This document shows, one piece after another, positions 1 to 11,107 of a stretch of 64,000 nucleotides of DNA (the stretch's first letter is position 1; every line of letters starts with the position of its first letter). The notes under the pieces are model-generated. The model was not told the DNA's origin. It searched no databases and saw nothing but the letters and a program-made list of their open reading frames with translations. The DNA lies in contig CAUYUJ010019093.1 of NCBI GenBank assembly GCA_963575745.1, positions 332,854 to 396,853 on the forward strand, read 5' to 3'. The translations under genes were made by a program, and so were the position numbers. The DNA comes from Prorocentrum cordatum. Its lineage: Eukaryota; Sar; Dinophyceae; Prorocentrales; Prorocentraceae.

Positions 1-1140
1 GGCACTCCTCTCCTTCGCTCGTCTCCTCCGTGTGGACGGAGGAGGGGGGAGGCTGGAGGGAGACAAATGTGGCACTTCGCACGCAACAGGGAGAGATGAC
101 GCGCCCGTGAGCAGGACGCTTTCTGCTCGGCCGCCGAATTAGCACCGCACAACTACTTATGCAACCAATGACAAATCGTTGCACGTCTGACTGCCGAGAT
201 TGCAACCTATGGCGCAACCAAAAGCAAACAATTTGATGTTCGGCAGCGGAATGTGCATCCCACGGCGCAGCCGACAGTGACCGGTCTCAGTTCGCCCGAT
301 AGCGAACAACCCATGGGCAGTCGAAAACTCATCCCATGGCTTAACCGACAACAGGCCATCTTATGTTCGGCCGTAGAGGGCACAAGCTGTGACGCAATCA
401 ACAACAAACTGATTTCGGGAGCAGCCAGAATGTGTCTTTCGCGACGTCTGCAATCTGGACTGGACTATTCACATCCGTTTGGCAACCGGTCTGTTCTCGG
501 CTGGTGGGTGTGCAACATATGGAGCATACAATCACAGACCGTGTACTCTCGGCAACCGATGGCGCAACCAATACCAAGCTACTGCATTCGTGCCAGCCAG
601 CAACGCAAGTCGTGGCGCAACCAACAAAGCGGAAAGCGCAACCCATGGCGCACCCACTAGCCAACCGTATAGTTTGATCGGCCGCCGAACGCGCAGTCTC
701 CATGCCGCGACCAATTGCAAGCTGCTTTACGTTCGGGCGCCGGATGTGCAACATGTAGCGAAGCCAATAGCCAACAATGCTGTGTTACCGGCCGCTGGAC
801 ACACAACTTATGGCGAAACAAGGCCGTTCTGTGCGCGGCCACCGAGGGCGAAACCAATAACGCAACACATGGCATGCCGTTGTACCATCATCGGCGGCCG
901 AGTGCGCAACAAATGACGCCACTAATCGCAGGCCTGCTTATGTTCGGCAGCGGAGTGCGTAATCAATGGCGCAACACACGGGTGGCGCAAGCTAGAGCGC
1001 AACCCATGGATATGGCGCAACCAATAACTCAACCCAATTTGCAGACCGTGGATAGCGCAACCTATACAGGAGGCATCGAATGGCGCGCGGCGCAGCCCAT
1101 GGATGGCTGAACTTACGGCGCATCCAATAGATAACGCAAC
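1..1140. repeat. Degenerate ~54-bp tandem repeat
   Basis: The stretch repeats a diverged unit with two landmarks, GTTCGGC-GCCG-A-TG and ATGGCGCAACC. The first recurs near 126, 238, 290, 365, 414, 494, 676, 730, 784, 830, 888 and 942, so spacing clusters around 50-60 bp. ORFs on both strands through here are by-products of the repeat. From 1141 to 1379 it passes through short GAC and AGT runs into the (ACT)n tract. No gene is visible. Confidence 0.6.
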
Positions 1141-1379
1141 GTCTGGCGCAACCGATCGAAGGCAGCGAAGACGACGACAATGACTGGCGGCGACGACGAC
1201 GACGAATAGTATGAGTAGTAGTGCTATTAATAGGAATAGCAGTCGCACTACGACTTCTAGCATGACACACACTAGTGCTTGGACTACTACTACTCGCCGT
1301 AACGCATCTGACTAAAACGAGTGGTAGTGCCACTATTACATGTATGCATAGAAATACGTCTACGGCACCGACCACCAGT

Positions 1380-1409
1380 ATATTACTACTACTACTACTA
1401 CTACTACTT

Positions 1410-1454
<45 letters not shown>

Positions 1455-1695
1455 GTACTACTACTACTACTAATACTACTACGACTACTACTACTACTAC
1501 TACTACAACAACAACTACTACTACAACTACTACTACAACTACTACTACTGCTACTACTACTACGACTACTACTACTACCACTACTACTACTACTACTACT
1601 CGTACTACTACTACTACTTCTACTACTACTACTACTACTACGACTACTACTACTACTTCTACTACTTCTACTACGACGACGACGGCTACTACTAT

Positions 1696-1728
<33 letters not shown>

Positions 1729-1811
1729 CACTACTGTTACTACTACTACTACTACTACTACTACTGCGAGTACTTCTTCTACTACTACCACTACTACTAC
1801 TACTACTAATA

Positions 1812-1851
<40 letters not shown>

Positions 1852-1871
1852 CACTACTACTACTACTAATA

Positions 1872-1907
<36 letters not shown>

Positions 1908-1919
1908 ATAATACTAATA

Positions 1920-1962
<43 letters not shown>

Positions 1963-2251
1963 GACGGCTACAACTACAACTACAACTACAACTACAACAA
2001 CACCAACAACAACATCAACAACAACAACAGCACCACCACCAACAACAACAACTACTACTACTACTAAGGCCACTACTACTCCTACTCCTCCTCCTCCTCC
2101 TCCTCCTACTACTACTACTACTACTACGACGACTACTACTACTATCACTACTACTATCACTACTACTACTACTACTACTACTACTGCTACTAGTACTACT
2201 ACTACTACCACTACTACTACTACTACTACTACGACTACTACGACTACTACG

Positions 2252-2311
<60 letters not shown>

Positions 2312-2322
2312 GCTACTACTAA
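1380..2322. repeat. (ACT)n microsatellite, ~940 bp
   Basis: Almost uninterrupted ACT/TAC triplets run for about 940 bases. Islands of CAA, ACG and CTC occur (CAA-rich at 1970-2055, CTC at 2088-2110). Open frames on both strands give poly-Leu, poly-Val or poly-Thr and are not genes. Confidence 0.97.
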
Positions 2323-2945
2323 GATTACATCTCTAAGCTTACATCTACTACTACTGTGACTACTACCGGGCGGACGGACAAGAGGACTGACCAAACTGCC
2401 CGCGGTCCTCCCTCCTGGGGACGCGGGAAGTCTGGGATCGTCACCTCCCCCTCGCGGCGGGAGGGTCTCCTCCTCCACTGCCCCCTCGCCCACTGGACCG
2501 TCAAGTGTCTGTGATTCCGAGCTCTGGCGAGGTCCCCCAGGAGACCCAACTGAATACATGAAGCAGGCCCTCGACGTCGGCAATGCGGACCAGCGGAAGT
2601 CCGGAGCCTTCTCCGCAAAACCAGTTTTTCACCGAGTGGACTTCGGACAGGCCTCAAGCCAAGAACTGGCCTCCAAATGCCGAAGATATGTGGCAACCCG
2701 CAACGGCGGATACAATGTTGGGGCGGGCCCGGGGTGGGTCGCGGGCACGTCACGGGTGTGTCGCGGGCAAAATCGCGGGTGGGTCGCGGGCCACGGGAGT
2801 CGCGGGCGAGGTCGCGTGTAGGACGACGCCAACAAACAACAACAACGCACCGACAACACGAACCGCGGAACCCTAATTCAGCCACGCGCCCAGAAACAGT
2901 GAATGACCGTGCGGCACCCATAAAAGACAGCCGCCACGTTCTTTT
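2323..2945. other. Unique sequence with a composite dispersed repeat
   Basis: No convincing gene is seen. From 2729 to 2818 a GTCGCGGGTG-like minisatellite recurs. It is followed at 2828-2925 by a CAACAA-rich stretch and a conserved segment containing CAGTGAATGACCG. The same order (GTCGCGGGTG array, then CAA-rich) is at 29512-29760, and the CAA plus conserved segment is at 52264-52410, so this is a dispersed composite repeat. Confidence 0.5.
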
Positions 2946-3188
2946 TTGGGGACAACACCAAAATCCTCTTCCATTTCACCCTCTTCCTCTGGTGTGCTTG
3001 TTCTGGGATGCGTTCTGACCACAATTGCGAAGCGGACCCATACGTGGCGACGAAAAGACCCGCAGAGGCTCAGACAATGAGAAAACGATCAAAAACCAAC
3101 CTCGAACTCCGAAATAACGATGAGACAACTATGGTAACGATCAAACAAAAGACGATATCGAACACAATGGGGAAACAATCGAAAATTC

Positions 3189-3932
3189 TCAACGCACCCA
3201 AAAAACCCGTCCATCGGTCCTCGATTTCCAGCTTCCACCTCCTCCCCCATTGGGGGCCTCGAGAGCGGGCGTGTTCAGCACGTCGAGGGCGAAGGCGTCG
3301 AGCCCCAGGGAGCAGAAGTGGAGCGCAGACAAAAAAATGTGGTACTGCACCATCAGCGGCAGCCACGCAGCCACCTCGGAGGATTTACGTCGACGACAAC
3401 TCGCGATGACGACGACGGCGACGTGCCGACGGAAGGGGCGACAGCGCACCAGTTCGGAACGGGTCTGGTCCAGGCCACACGGTTTTTCAGGGCTGCGCAG
3501 GACTGCCTCGCAAGGCGTGCAACGTCACAAAAATAGCAGGGGCGGGGTTATACCCTCCCCCTGGCGCAATCGAGGAGGACACCGACTGGAAAGCAAAGTG
3601 GGTGTGCGCGATGCAGTCATTCGAAGCCCTGTCTGCTCGTCCGAAAAGCAGGCGCCAGCTGCTAGCGCACTTTGGCTGGCGCGCCCCAGTGCCTCCCTCA
3701 GCAAACCATGGCGCCGCCGCGGGACATCCCCCGCGACGGCCCACAGCGACAGATACAGAGCAATTTTCATGTGTTCTCCCAGCAGACTCGGGAAAAAGGA
3801 GACGCTAGAACTGTCGACTGAGCGGTGAGCACCACGGCGCGCCTGGAGGTTTCCAACGAGCGAGACCCCAGGGGAGGGGTATGGCGGAAAACCTGGCAGA
3901 GGCCATTCCAAGCCGCCTGCGGTTGGTGGCAC
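3189..3932 (-). CDS. Possible minus-strand exons, unknown product
   Basis: Two overlapping minus-strand open frames (3525-3932 and 3189-3449) contain stretches that read like protein rather than repeat, for example a hydrophobic run AAWLPLMVQYHIFLSALHF near 3290-3350. I could not establish splice sites, a start or homology. Plus-strand frames of similar length also exist here, so the strand is uncertain. The flanks (2946-3188 and 3933-3960) show nothing recognisable. Treat as a weak candidate only. Confidence 0.15.
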
Positions 3933-3960
3933 CTGTCTATCAGCGGAGTAGACTGCTAAC

Positions 3961-4139
3961 CGGAAGAAGCAATTAAGAACCCCCCCGGCGTTATCATTAG
4001 CACCGCGACGTAATTAAATAATTATTTGGGGGGGTTTTCGCCGAGCGATATTATTAGCACCGCGCAAATGGAAGGAAAATGAATAATTCCAGCGCCCCGC
4101 CTCGGGTGGCATCCCAATTAGAATTGAAATGAGAATAAG
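3961..4139. other. AT-rich segment with repeated TTAGCACCG motif
   Basis: Two near copies of GCG-TAT-ATTAGCACCGCG lie near 3988 and 4047. The related GCGTTATCTTAGCACCCG ends the ~280-bp dispersed element at 8264, 11500, 12799 and 13217, so this may be a decayed end of that element. It borders the first A-tract array. Confidence 0.35.
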
Positions 4140-4935
4140 AATACGAATACGAATAAGGAAAAGCTAAGAAAAGCTATGGAAAAGCTGAGAAAAGCTGAGG
4201 AAAGCAAAGAAAAGCTGAGGAAAGCTCAGGAAAAACTAAGAAAAGCTAAGAAAAAACTGAGAAAGCTCAGGAGAAGAGCAAGAAAAGCTGAGAAAAGCTA
4301 CTAAAAGCTAAGGAAAAGATTAGGAAAAGCTAAAGAAAACTAATGAAAAGCTAAGGAAAACTATGGAAAAGCTGAGGAGAAGCTAAGGGAAACTAAGGAA
4401 AACTTAAGAAAAGCTAAAGAAAGCAATGGAAAAGCTGATGAAAAGCTAAGGGAAACTATGGAAAAGCTAAGGAAAAGCTAAGGAAAACTAGAGAAAACAA
4501 AGGAAAAGCTCAGGAAAACTAAAGAAAAGTTTAGGAAAAGCTAAGGGCAACTAAGGAAAAGCTAAAGGAAACTAAGGAAAAGCTGAGGAAAAGCTGAGAA
4601 AAGCTAAAGAAAACTATGGAAAAGCTCAGGAAAACTAATGAAAAACTAATGAAAAGTAAAAAACAACTGAGGAAAAGCTGAAGAAAACTAAGGAAAACTT
4701 AAGAAAAGCTAAGGAAAACTAACGAAAAGTTCAGGAAACCGAAGGAAATGCTGAAGAAAACTAAGGAAAACTAAAGGGAAGCTAAGGAAAACTGAAGAAG
4801 CTCAGGAAAACTACAGAAAAGCTCAAGAAAACTAAGGAAAAGCTCAAGGACACTAAGGAAAAGCTGAGGGAAACTAAAGAAAAAATAAGGAAAAGCTAAA
4901 GAAAACTAAGGAAAAGCTAAAGAAAACTAAGGAGA
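4140..4935. repeat. AAAAGCT A-tract minisatellite array 1
   Basis: Tandem 10-11-bp steps of GAAAAGCTAAG and GAAAAGCTGA, here often in the variant AAAACTAAGG. It is the same family and orientation as the arrays at 5386, 8320, 10393, 13285, 14955, 18745 and 22748. Confidence 0.95.
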
Positions 4936-5385
4936 AACAATAATTAGCCCCCCCCCCCCTTGTTGCGTCCACGCAGAAATTGCGCCCCAGCCCCTCCCCC
5001 CAGTCGCCCGCCCGAGCGCGGTGGCGGAATCGCGCGGCAGCGCCACTGAATGCGATGCACCGAAAGAGAACAAGGCGATGTGTTTCTGAGCGACGCCTGC
5101 GCACGGCGCCTGATCTCTTAAAGCGTCAGCGAGCGCTGAAAGCCCTGGCGTCGACGTGACGCCCCGGCGCTGAAAGCCCTGGCGCTGAAGGGGGCGGTCT
5201 CGATCAAAAACGCGAGCACTGAAAGCCCCCTGAAAAAATTGGAGCCGCGCTGAGAAAGGGGCGGTCTGAAGGCGCTGAGGCGCTGAATCTCTGAACTGCG
5301 GCCTGAAGATTGCTGAGAGAAACTCAGCACAACATCTGCCTGACAGGCTAAGCTCGCCCTCCCCTCCCTGCCGTCCCCTCCCCCA
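4936..5385. repeat. Diverged partial copy of the 3.8-kb tandem unit start
   Basis: From 5109 (CCTGATCTCTTAAAGCG) this matches the first ~270 bases of the tandem units at 14722, 18514 and 22517. The part before it (4945-5105) matches 14165-14300 and 14570-14720. It is therefore an older, truncated relative of the triplicated unit, also followed directly by an A-tract array. No gene seen. Confidence 0.75.
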
Positions 5386-6115
5386 AAGAAAAATAAAGAA
5401 AAACTCAGGAATGGTAAGGAAAAGCTGAGAAAAGCTAAGGAAAAGCTGAAGAAAAGCTAAAACAAGCTCAGGAAAAGCTGAGAAAAGCAAAGGAAAAGCT
5501 GAGAAAAAGCTAAGGAAAAGCTAAGGAAACGCTAAGGAAAAGCAAAGAAAAGCTAAGGAAAAGCTGAGAAAGAGCTAAGGACAAGCTAAGAAAAGCTAAG
5601 GAAAAGCTGGGGAAAAGCTGAGAAAAGCTAAGGAAAAGCTGAGAAAAGCTAAGGAACAGCTAAGAAAAGCTTAGGAAAAGCTGAGAAAAGCTAACGAAAA
5701 GCTGAGAAAAGCTGAGGACAGCTAAGGAAAAGCTGAAAAAGGCTTGGGAAAAGCTGAGGAAAAGCTAAGAAAAGCTCAGGAAAAGTTAAGAAAAGCTGAG
5801 GAAAAGCTAAGGAATAGCAAAGAAAAGGCCAAGAAAAAGCAAGGAAGAGCTGAATAAAGCTAAGGAAAAGCCAAAAAAAAAAATTAAGAAAAGCGAGCGA
5901 AAAGCTAAGGAAAAGCTAAGGAAAGCTAAGGAAAAGCTGAGAAAAGCAAGGAAAAACTGAGAAAAGCTAAGGAAAAGCTGAGAAAAGCTAAGGAAAAGCT
6001 GAGAAAAGCTGAGGACAGCTAAGGAAAAGCTGAGAAAAGCTAAGGAAAAGCTGAGAAAAGGTGAGAAAAGCTGAGGAAAAGCAAAGACAAACAATGGAGA
6101 CCTAAAGAAAACCAA
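5386..6115. repeat. A-tract minisatellite array 2
   Basis: GAAAAGCTAAG / GAAAAGCTGA steps alternate 11 and 10 bp. The array lies just 3' of the minus-strand protease gene. Confidence 0.95.
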
Positions 6116-6169
6116 CGGAAGGCACTCCCCTTTCCTCTGACAGCGCCAGACGCGGCCTCTTAGGAACGC

Positions 6170-8034
6170 TCACCTGCACATGCCCCTGAGCACGCTCATC
6201 GTGCTCATCCTCCACCACGCAGGTGGCCTGCCGTGCCTGATGCAGTACCTCAGGGCGTGGGGGTAGCTGCGCGCGACGCAGCCTGAGGTCAGGATGGGGG
6301 CGAGGAGGAAGAGCAGGAGGAGGACGAGGAGGAGGGCGAGGAGCACCAGCCTGAAGTCCACTCGCACTTGGCACACACCTGCACGGTCTGAATCATCTTC
6401 ATGTGGCTGACGTATGCACAACACTCGTCACTGTTCACGTTCGTAAACTGAGCCTGATGGAAAGCTGCCTCAAGGACTGGCTCGGAAAGGCCTCTCAACC
6501 ATGCCTCAAAGCCCTTCTCGCCCTTCTGCTTCTGACCTAGCGCTGCGAGAGCCTCCGGCGCCTGCTTCTCAGCCTCCTCCTTCTGCGCCTTCTTCTGTGC
6601 CTCCACCTTCTCCTCCTCTGCGCCCTTATTCGGTTCTGCGGGCTCCTTCTGCGCCTCAACCTGCGGCTCCTTATGCGCCTGCACCTTCTCCTCCTCTGCG
6701 CCCTTCTTCGGCGCTGCGGCCTCCTTCTGAGCCTCATCACCCTGCTTCAGCGCCTCCTTTCCCTTATCCGCGGCCTTCTTCTGAGCCTTCTCCTCGGCGG
6801 CCTCAGCCTCTGCCTCCAGGATTTTCTTCACCGTGGCCTTAACTTGGTCCTTCAATACCTGAGTCGCCTCCTGCTGCAACCTCCTCCTCACTTCCTTCGG
6901 GTCCTCAGGGATGGCATCTGGTAGCGTCTTGCACCAGTTGCTGACCAAGGCTGCTTCCTCAGCTCTTCTCCTCAGCTCCTCTGCCTCCCTCTGCTCGGTT
7001 TGCTTCCGATCTGCTTTGGCCTGAAGGTGCTGCTGCGCAGCCTTGACCTTCGCCTCCTCAAAAAGCGTTTCCTGAAGCCAGGCTTGCCGCGCCTTCTCCA
7101 GCTGCTTCGCGGCGCTCACGCACTTATTGATGACAGCCTTCTTCCTGTCCTTAGGCGTCGTGACTGGAGCTCCCCCCTCACCTGCCAGTCTCCTGACCTC
7201 CACCTCGATGTAATGCATGACCCAATAGCCGCAGTCGGTACCTGATTGCCTGAAGATCTGGTGCCTGGTGAGCGCAGTTACTAGCATCTGCTGGCTGAGG
7301 TCTGGCACGACTGCCTTCAAGATCTGATCAGCTCTGTCCAGACACACCTCATTGATCTCGTTCATTGTCTCGTAATACCTGACGCGCGGCTCTGCTAGAC
7401 TGATGCCCTCGTTCCTCGTCTCAACGACAAGGAGGGTCCAGTGTCCCACCTTGTGCTTCCCAGCGCCCTCAGGACACTGACGAGGGAAGAATACCTTATC
7501 GTATCGATTGAGAACTCCCCTCATTGCCTCTTCCATGGCTTTCTGACACACCTCGTCCTGATCCCTGAGTGCCGAGAAATACACGTACATGCTATCAGGT
7601 GACCAGGTGAAGAAGTTGGCCTGAGGGAAGGTGTGCTCCAGGAGAACTGACCATAACTGAATGGTCCCTCCTTCCAAGAGTGCGGCATCCTTCTTTACTT
7701 CCACTGGGGGTGCTGAGTCCGCGCTCACCATGTCGAGTCTGCCAAGCATCTGATATTTCATCTTCTTGCTCACGTGCTCGAACGTGAGAAGTGCTTTCGG
7801 CGTAGGCAACGTCTCATTCACCTCAATGACCGCGCTGATTGGGACGCGCCTGTTATTCATCTGATCGTCCAAGATGCTGATCTCCTGATCCTCCTTGTGA
7901 GCGCACATGCAGTGGCCCACTTTCCCGAAGAGAGCCTCACCGCCGGCGTACTCACGATCAACCCTGAACACTTTCTTCAGGTACTGATCCTCATGGAATC
8001 GAGGTACCCCGAACAAAGCAGCGACCCTCGCAGA
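6170..8034 (-). CDS. Ulp1/C48-like cysteine protease module, two exons
   Basis: Minus-strand exons 8034-6351 and 6282-6170 join across a 68-nt GC-AG intron (6283-6350) whose ends share CAG/GCTG. The join is in frame and gives 598 codons plus stop. Numbering from the Leu-Phe-Gly at 8016, the region around 185-270 has the C48 (SUMO-protease-like) layout: His192 in GHWTLLV, Glu216 where Asp is usual (YYETMNE), Gln257, and Cys262 in GTDCGYW. A Lys/Glu/Ala-rich, probably coiled-coil stretch follows (about 300-480). The spliced C-terminus carries CAKCEW..GC and ALRYCIRHGRPP, a Cys motif I associate with dinoflagellate multicopy proteins. The 5' limit is inferred from an AG before TCTGCGAGG. It probably continues from the exons at 9063-10360 and 10689-11104. 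Such proteases occur in DNA transposons as well as in host deSUMOylation, and the Asp-to-Glu change leaves activity uncertain. Confidence 0.7.
6283..6350 (-). other. 68-nt GC-AG intron
   Basis: On the minus strand the intron begins GCTGGTGCTCC and ends CTGACCTCAG. Removing it joins two open frames and extends the protein by a Cys/His/Trp-rich tail ending at a stop at 6170. Both boundaries read CAG/GCTG, the short direct repeat typical of dinoflagellate introns. Confidence 0.65.
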
Positions 8035-8318
8035 CTACCCCTAAGGCCTGAATATGGAGGAAGTCCAAGGCGGGAGCCTTGTCTGTGAGCGCGTCCTCCT
8101 CCGTGTCCTCCTCCTCCTCTTCCTCTTCCTCCTCCCCCTCCTCATCCTTCTCTTCCTCCAGCCCCGATTTTTCAAATGAGATTTCTATTGCAACCCCTTT
8201 GGAAAAATTATTTTTTTTGGCCGTCGCAGGAGGTGGTCCATCCCAGGATATCGCCCCGCCCCGCACCGAGGCGTTATCTTAGCACCCGGCAGGACCAAAA
8301 TAAATCCCCGAGCCCGAG
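8035..8318. repeat. ~280-bp dispersed element, copy 1
   Basis: It starts near GGCCTGAATATGGAGGAAGT, passes through a (TCC)n run and CAGCCCCGATTTTTC, and ends at TTATCTTAGCACCCGGC...AAATAAATCCCCGAGCC. Other copies are at 12547-12853 and 12965-13275, with a partial copy at 11431-11545. Copies often abut A-tract arrays. On the minus strand the middle encodes an acidic Glu-rich stretch, probably only a reading of the (TCC)n. Confidence 0.8.
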
Positions 8319-8319
8319 C

Positions 8320-9060
8320 CAGAAAGCTGAAGGAAAGCTAAGGAAAAGCTAAGGAAAAGCTAAAGAAAAGCTGAGAATAGCTAAGGAACAGCTAAGGAAA
8401 AGCTGAGAAAAGCTAAGGAAAAGCAAAGAAAAGCTAAGGAAAAGCTGAGGACAAGCTGAAGAAAAGCAGCAGAAAAAGCTGAGAAAAGCTGGGGGGTAGC
8501 AACGAAAAGCTAAGGAAAAGCTAAGGAAAAGCTGTGGAAAAGCTAAAGAAAAGCTGAAAATAGCTAAGGAACAGCTAAGGACAAGTTGAGAAAAGCTAAG
8601 GGGAAGCTGAGAAAAGCTTAGGAAAAGCTAAAGAAAAGCGGAAGGAAAGCTAAAGAAAAGCTAAGAAAAGCTAAGGAAAAGCTCAAGAAAAGCTAAGGAA
8701 AAGCTGAGAAAAGCTGAGAAAAGCTAAGGAAAAGCTGAGAAAGGCTTGGGGGAAGCTGAGACAAGCTCAGGTAAAGCTGAGAAAAGCTAGGAATAGCTAA
8801 GGAAAAGCTAAGGAAAAGCTATGGAAAAGCTAGGAAAAGCTGAGAAAAGCTCAGGAAAAGCTAAGAAAAGCTATGGAAAAGCTGAGAAAGGCGGAGGAAA
8901 AGCTGAGAAAAGCTAAGGAAAAGCTTAGAAAAGCTAACGACAAGCTACGGAAAAGCTAAGGACAAGCTAAGGAAAAGCTAAGAAAAGCTGGGAAAAGCTC
9001 AGGAAAAGCTGAGAACCCTGCTGAGAAAGCTCAAACTAATGACAAAAGAATACGAAACCT
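8320..9060. repeat. A-tract minisatellite array 3, probably intronic
   Basis: Same 10/11-bp family. It lies between the exon ending near 9063-9090 and the protease exon beginning at 8034, so with the 280-bp element it would make up a ~1-kb minus-strand intron. Confidence 0.9.
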
Positions 9061-9062
9061 GG

Positions 9063-10360
9063 AGGGCGCCACTACTTCTTTCTGAGTACCTCGACTCCTG
9101 CCAGGCCTGCTCCAAGCTCTGCTGCTTGAGCGCCTCCTCGTCCTCTGCGGCCTTGGCCTTAGCTTCCGCCTTCCCCCTGTCCTTCTGCCGCTTTTTCGCC
9201 AGACCCTGAAGCACCTTCTGTTTCTTAACCTGTGACTTTAAGAGCTTATTCTTCTTGACCTTCTTGTTACCAACCTTAGGCACCACGGACATGCTGCACG
9301 CCTGCCCCGCGGAGTAGCCCTCAGACCTCAACTTCCTGACTGCCGTGAGGACACCTGTCCTCGACGCAGCCCTGGCCTCAGCCCTTTCCTTCCGTCCCTT
9401 CTGCCTCTTCTGCCTCCTGACCGGGTCGGGCTTCTGACTTGTGAGGTGCTGATCGATCCCTAAGTCTTTCCTCCTCTGCGCTGGTGTCCTGAGCAGCGCC
9501 TTTGCTTCCTCTATGCCCGCGATGCCCTCGACGTCGTTCACCTCCATGGACAACCATGCCTGCTGGCTGAGATCCTTCAACGCAGCCTCCGAGAGCTCTC
9601 CTGATGCCTGCATGTCCTGCCACGTCGCCAGAACACTGAGGTCTCCTGGGGCCCCGTGGACGCTGGCCTCGCCTTCCTGGACCTTGTCCTGCTCGCTGAG
9701 GGCAGGCGCGTCCTTAGGCATCCCCTGATCATCGAGGTTGTCGAACCGTTTCTGAACCCAGCCGCTGCGCAGGCGGTGCTGTCCGATCTTAAGATCGCTG
9801 TCCTGAAACCACTTCTCCTCGTTGGCCCTGACGAAAGCTTTCTGGCTGGGCTTCGGCCTGAGCACCGTCCACCCATTCCTGACGCAAGCCTTCTTGAGCG
9901 TGCTGTCCGCCTTAAAGTCTGCGATCAGGTCCTCCAAAGCTGAAGCTAAGGTCCTGAAGACCTCATACGTCCCGCATTTGAAAATGGCTCTGGTGCTCTC
10001 CGACTCCGCTAGCCGCTGTAGCTCTTTCCTGAGCTCCTGCTGCCTTCTCCTCACCTTGGCCTTCAGCCTGAAGGCCACGTCGGTGTCCGTCACCTGCACG
10101 GCCGCGGTCATCTTACCTCTGATGAACACAGGTAGCTGACCCAAAGCGGCTGAGGTGTTCAGAGAAGACTCTGACAGGGCGCCCGCGAACATGTCTCTGA
10201 GACCGATGCTGCAGCTGGCGGCCTGAGATTGTTTCTCAAGTTTCCAGCACGTAATCACTGAGTCCTCGAACCCTGCTGGCTGCTGATATATCCCAACGTC
10301 CAGGTCTGCGAGGCGTTGAAACAGGGCCTTGTTCTCTGACCTGACGGACCTTGTCCGCTC
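9063..10360 (-). CDS. Basic coiled-coil exon of the AT-hook/protease gene
   Basis: A minus-strand open frame of about 430 codons with no stop, flanked on both sides by A-tract arrays. The 5' splice junction is supported: the exon at 10689 ends GCTGAT, the intron begins GAGC, and this exon begins GAGCGG after CTTGCAG. The join is phase 0. The N-terminal part (ERTRSVRSENKALFQRL, then LDVGIYQQPAGFEDSVITCW) reads as helical. The last third is strongly Lys/Arg-rich (RRQKRQKGRKERAEARAA and NKKVKKNKLLKSQVKKQK), suggesting nucleic-acid binding or nuclear targeting. I do not recognise a catalytic domain. The 3' exon end is uncertain because the frame runs into array sequence after about 9090. Probably the middle of one protein with the neighbouring exons. 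Confidence 0.6.
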
Positions 10361-10688
10361 CTGCAAGGGCAGAGCGGAGCGGGAGCAGCACGAGAGTAAA
10401 GAAAATATAAAGGAAAGCTCAAAAAAAAGCTGAGGAAAAGCTGAGGAAAAGCTAAGGAAAAGCTGAGGAAAAGCTAAGGAACAGCTGAGAAAAGCTTAGG
10501 AAAAGCTGAGAAAAGCTCAGGAAAAGCTAAGGAAAAGCTAGGAAAAGCAAAGGAAAAGCTAAGGGAAAGCTAAGAAAAGCAGAGAGAAAGCTTAGAAAAG
10601 CTGTGGAAAAGCTGAGAAAAGCTAAGGAAAAGCTGAGAAAAGCTAAGGAAAAGCTGGGAAAAGCTAAGGAAAGGCTAAGGAAAAGCTC
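10361..10688 (-). repeat. A-tract array 4, a 328-nt intron
   Basis: The array (about 10393-10688) plus a pyrimidine-rich acceptor ending CCCTTGCAG forms an intron on the minus strand. Donor and acceptor both sit at GAGC, so the exact cut is ambiguous. Either way the frame is kept. This is the best evidence that the A-tract arrays can be transcribed and spliced out. Confidence 0.6.
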
Positions 10689-11104
10689 ATCAGCGACCTC
10701 AGCCGTGACCTGTGCCAACTGAGCTGACATTGAGCTGATCTTCCCTTCCAAGACACGCTTCTGGAGGCTGTCTGTCCTCCTCACCCTGCTCGGCCTGAGA
10801 GCCTCGGCGGCGGCCTCCCTGGCAGCTGGGTCTGCGGGCGCCGCGGGCGGCCTGCTCCTTCTCCTGGCCCTGCGCGGCGCAGCCTGCGTTTGCTCCTGAG
10901 CTGGAAGTCCTGCTGGAGCTGCCGAAGCCGCTGACGAAGCAGTTGCCGCTGAGTCGGGTGGGTGCGGCGGCTCTGAGTCCTGCTGAGTCGTCCGCACCTT
11001 CGGGGGGCGACCTGGTCCACGCTTCGGCCTGGGCTCTTCCTTAGGCCTGAGTATGGCTCCTGGTCGCAAGAAACGCTCCATGACTTCAGAAGAGTCAGGC
11101 CCTC
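10689..11104 (-). CDS. AT-hook exon of the same minus-strand gene
   Basis: From the ATG at 11081 the minus strand encodes 131 codons to the donor at 10689. Residues 18-28 (RPKRGPGRPPK) are a classical AT-hook, a minor-groove DNA-binding motif. Then comes an Ala/Pro-rich linker with several Arg clusters (PRRARRRSR) and a helical tail (SMSAQLAQVTAEVAD) that joins in phase 0 to the next exon. An upstream acceptor CTCAG/GAGGGCC at 11104 makes a further 5' exon possible, so the ATG is not certain. DNA binding by AT-hook fits a transposon or chromatin protein. Confidence 0.55.
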
Positions 11105-11107
11105 CTG

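Noticed and set aside
1275-2583. Long open frames of poly-Leu (plus) and poly-Val (minus)
   Set aside because: Direct readings of the (ACT)n microsatellite in different phases; no coding character outside the repeat.
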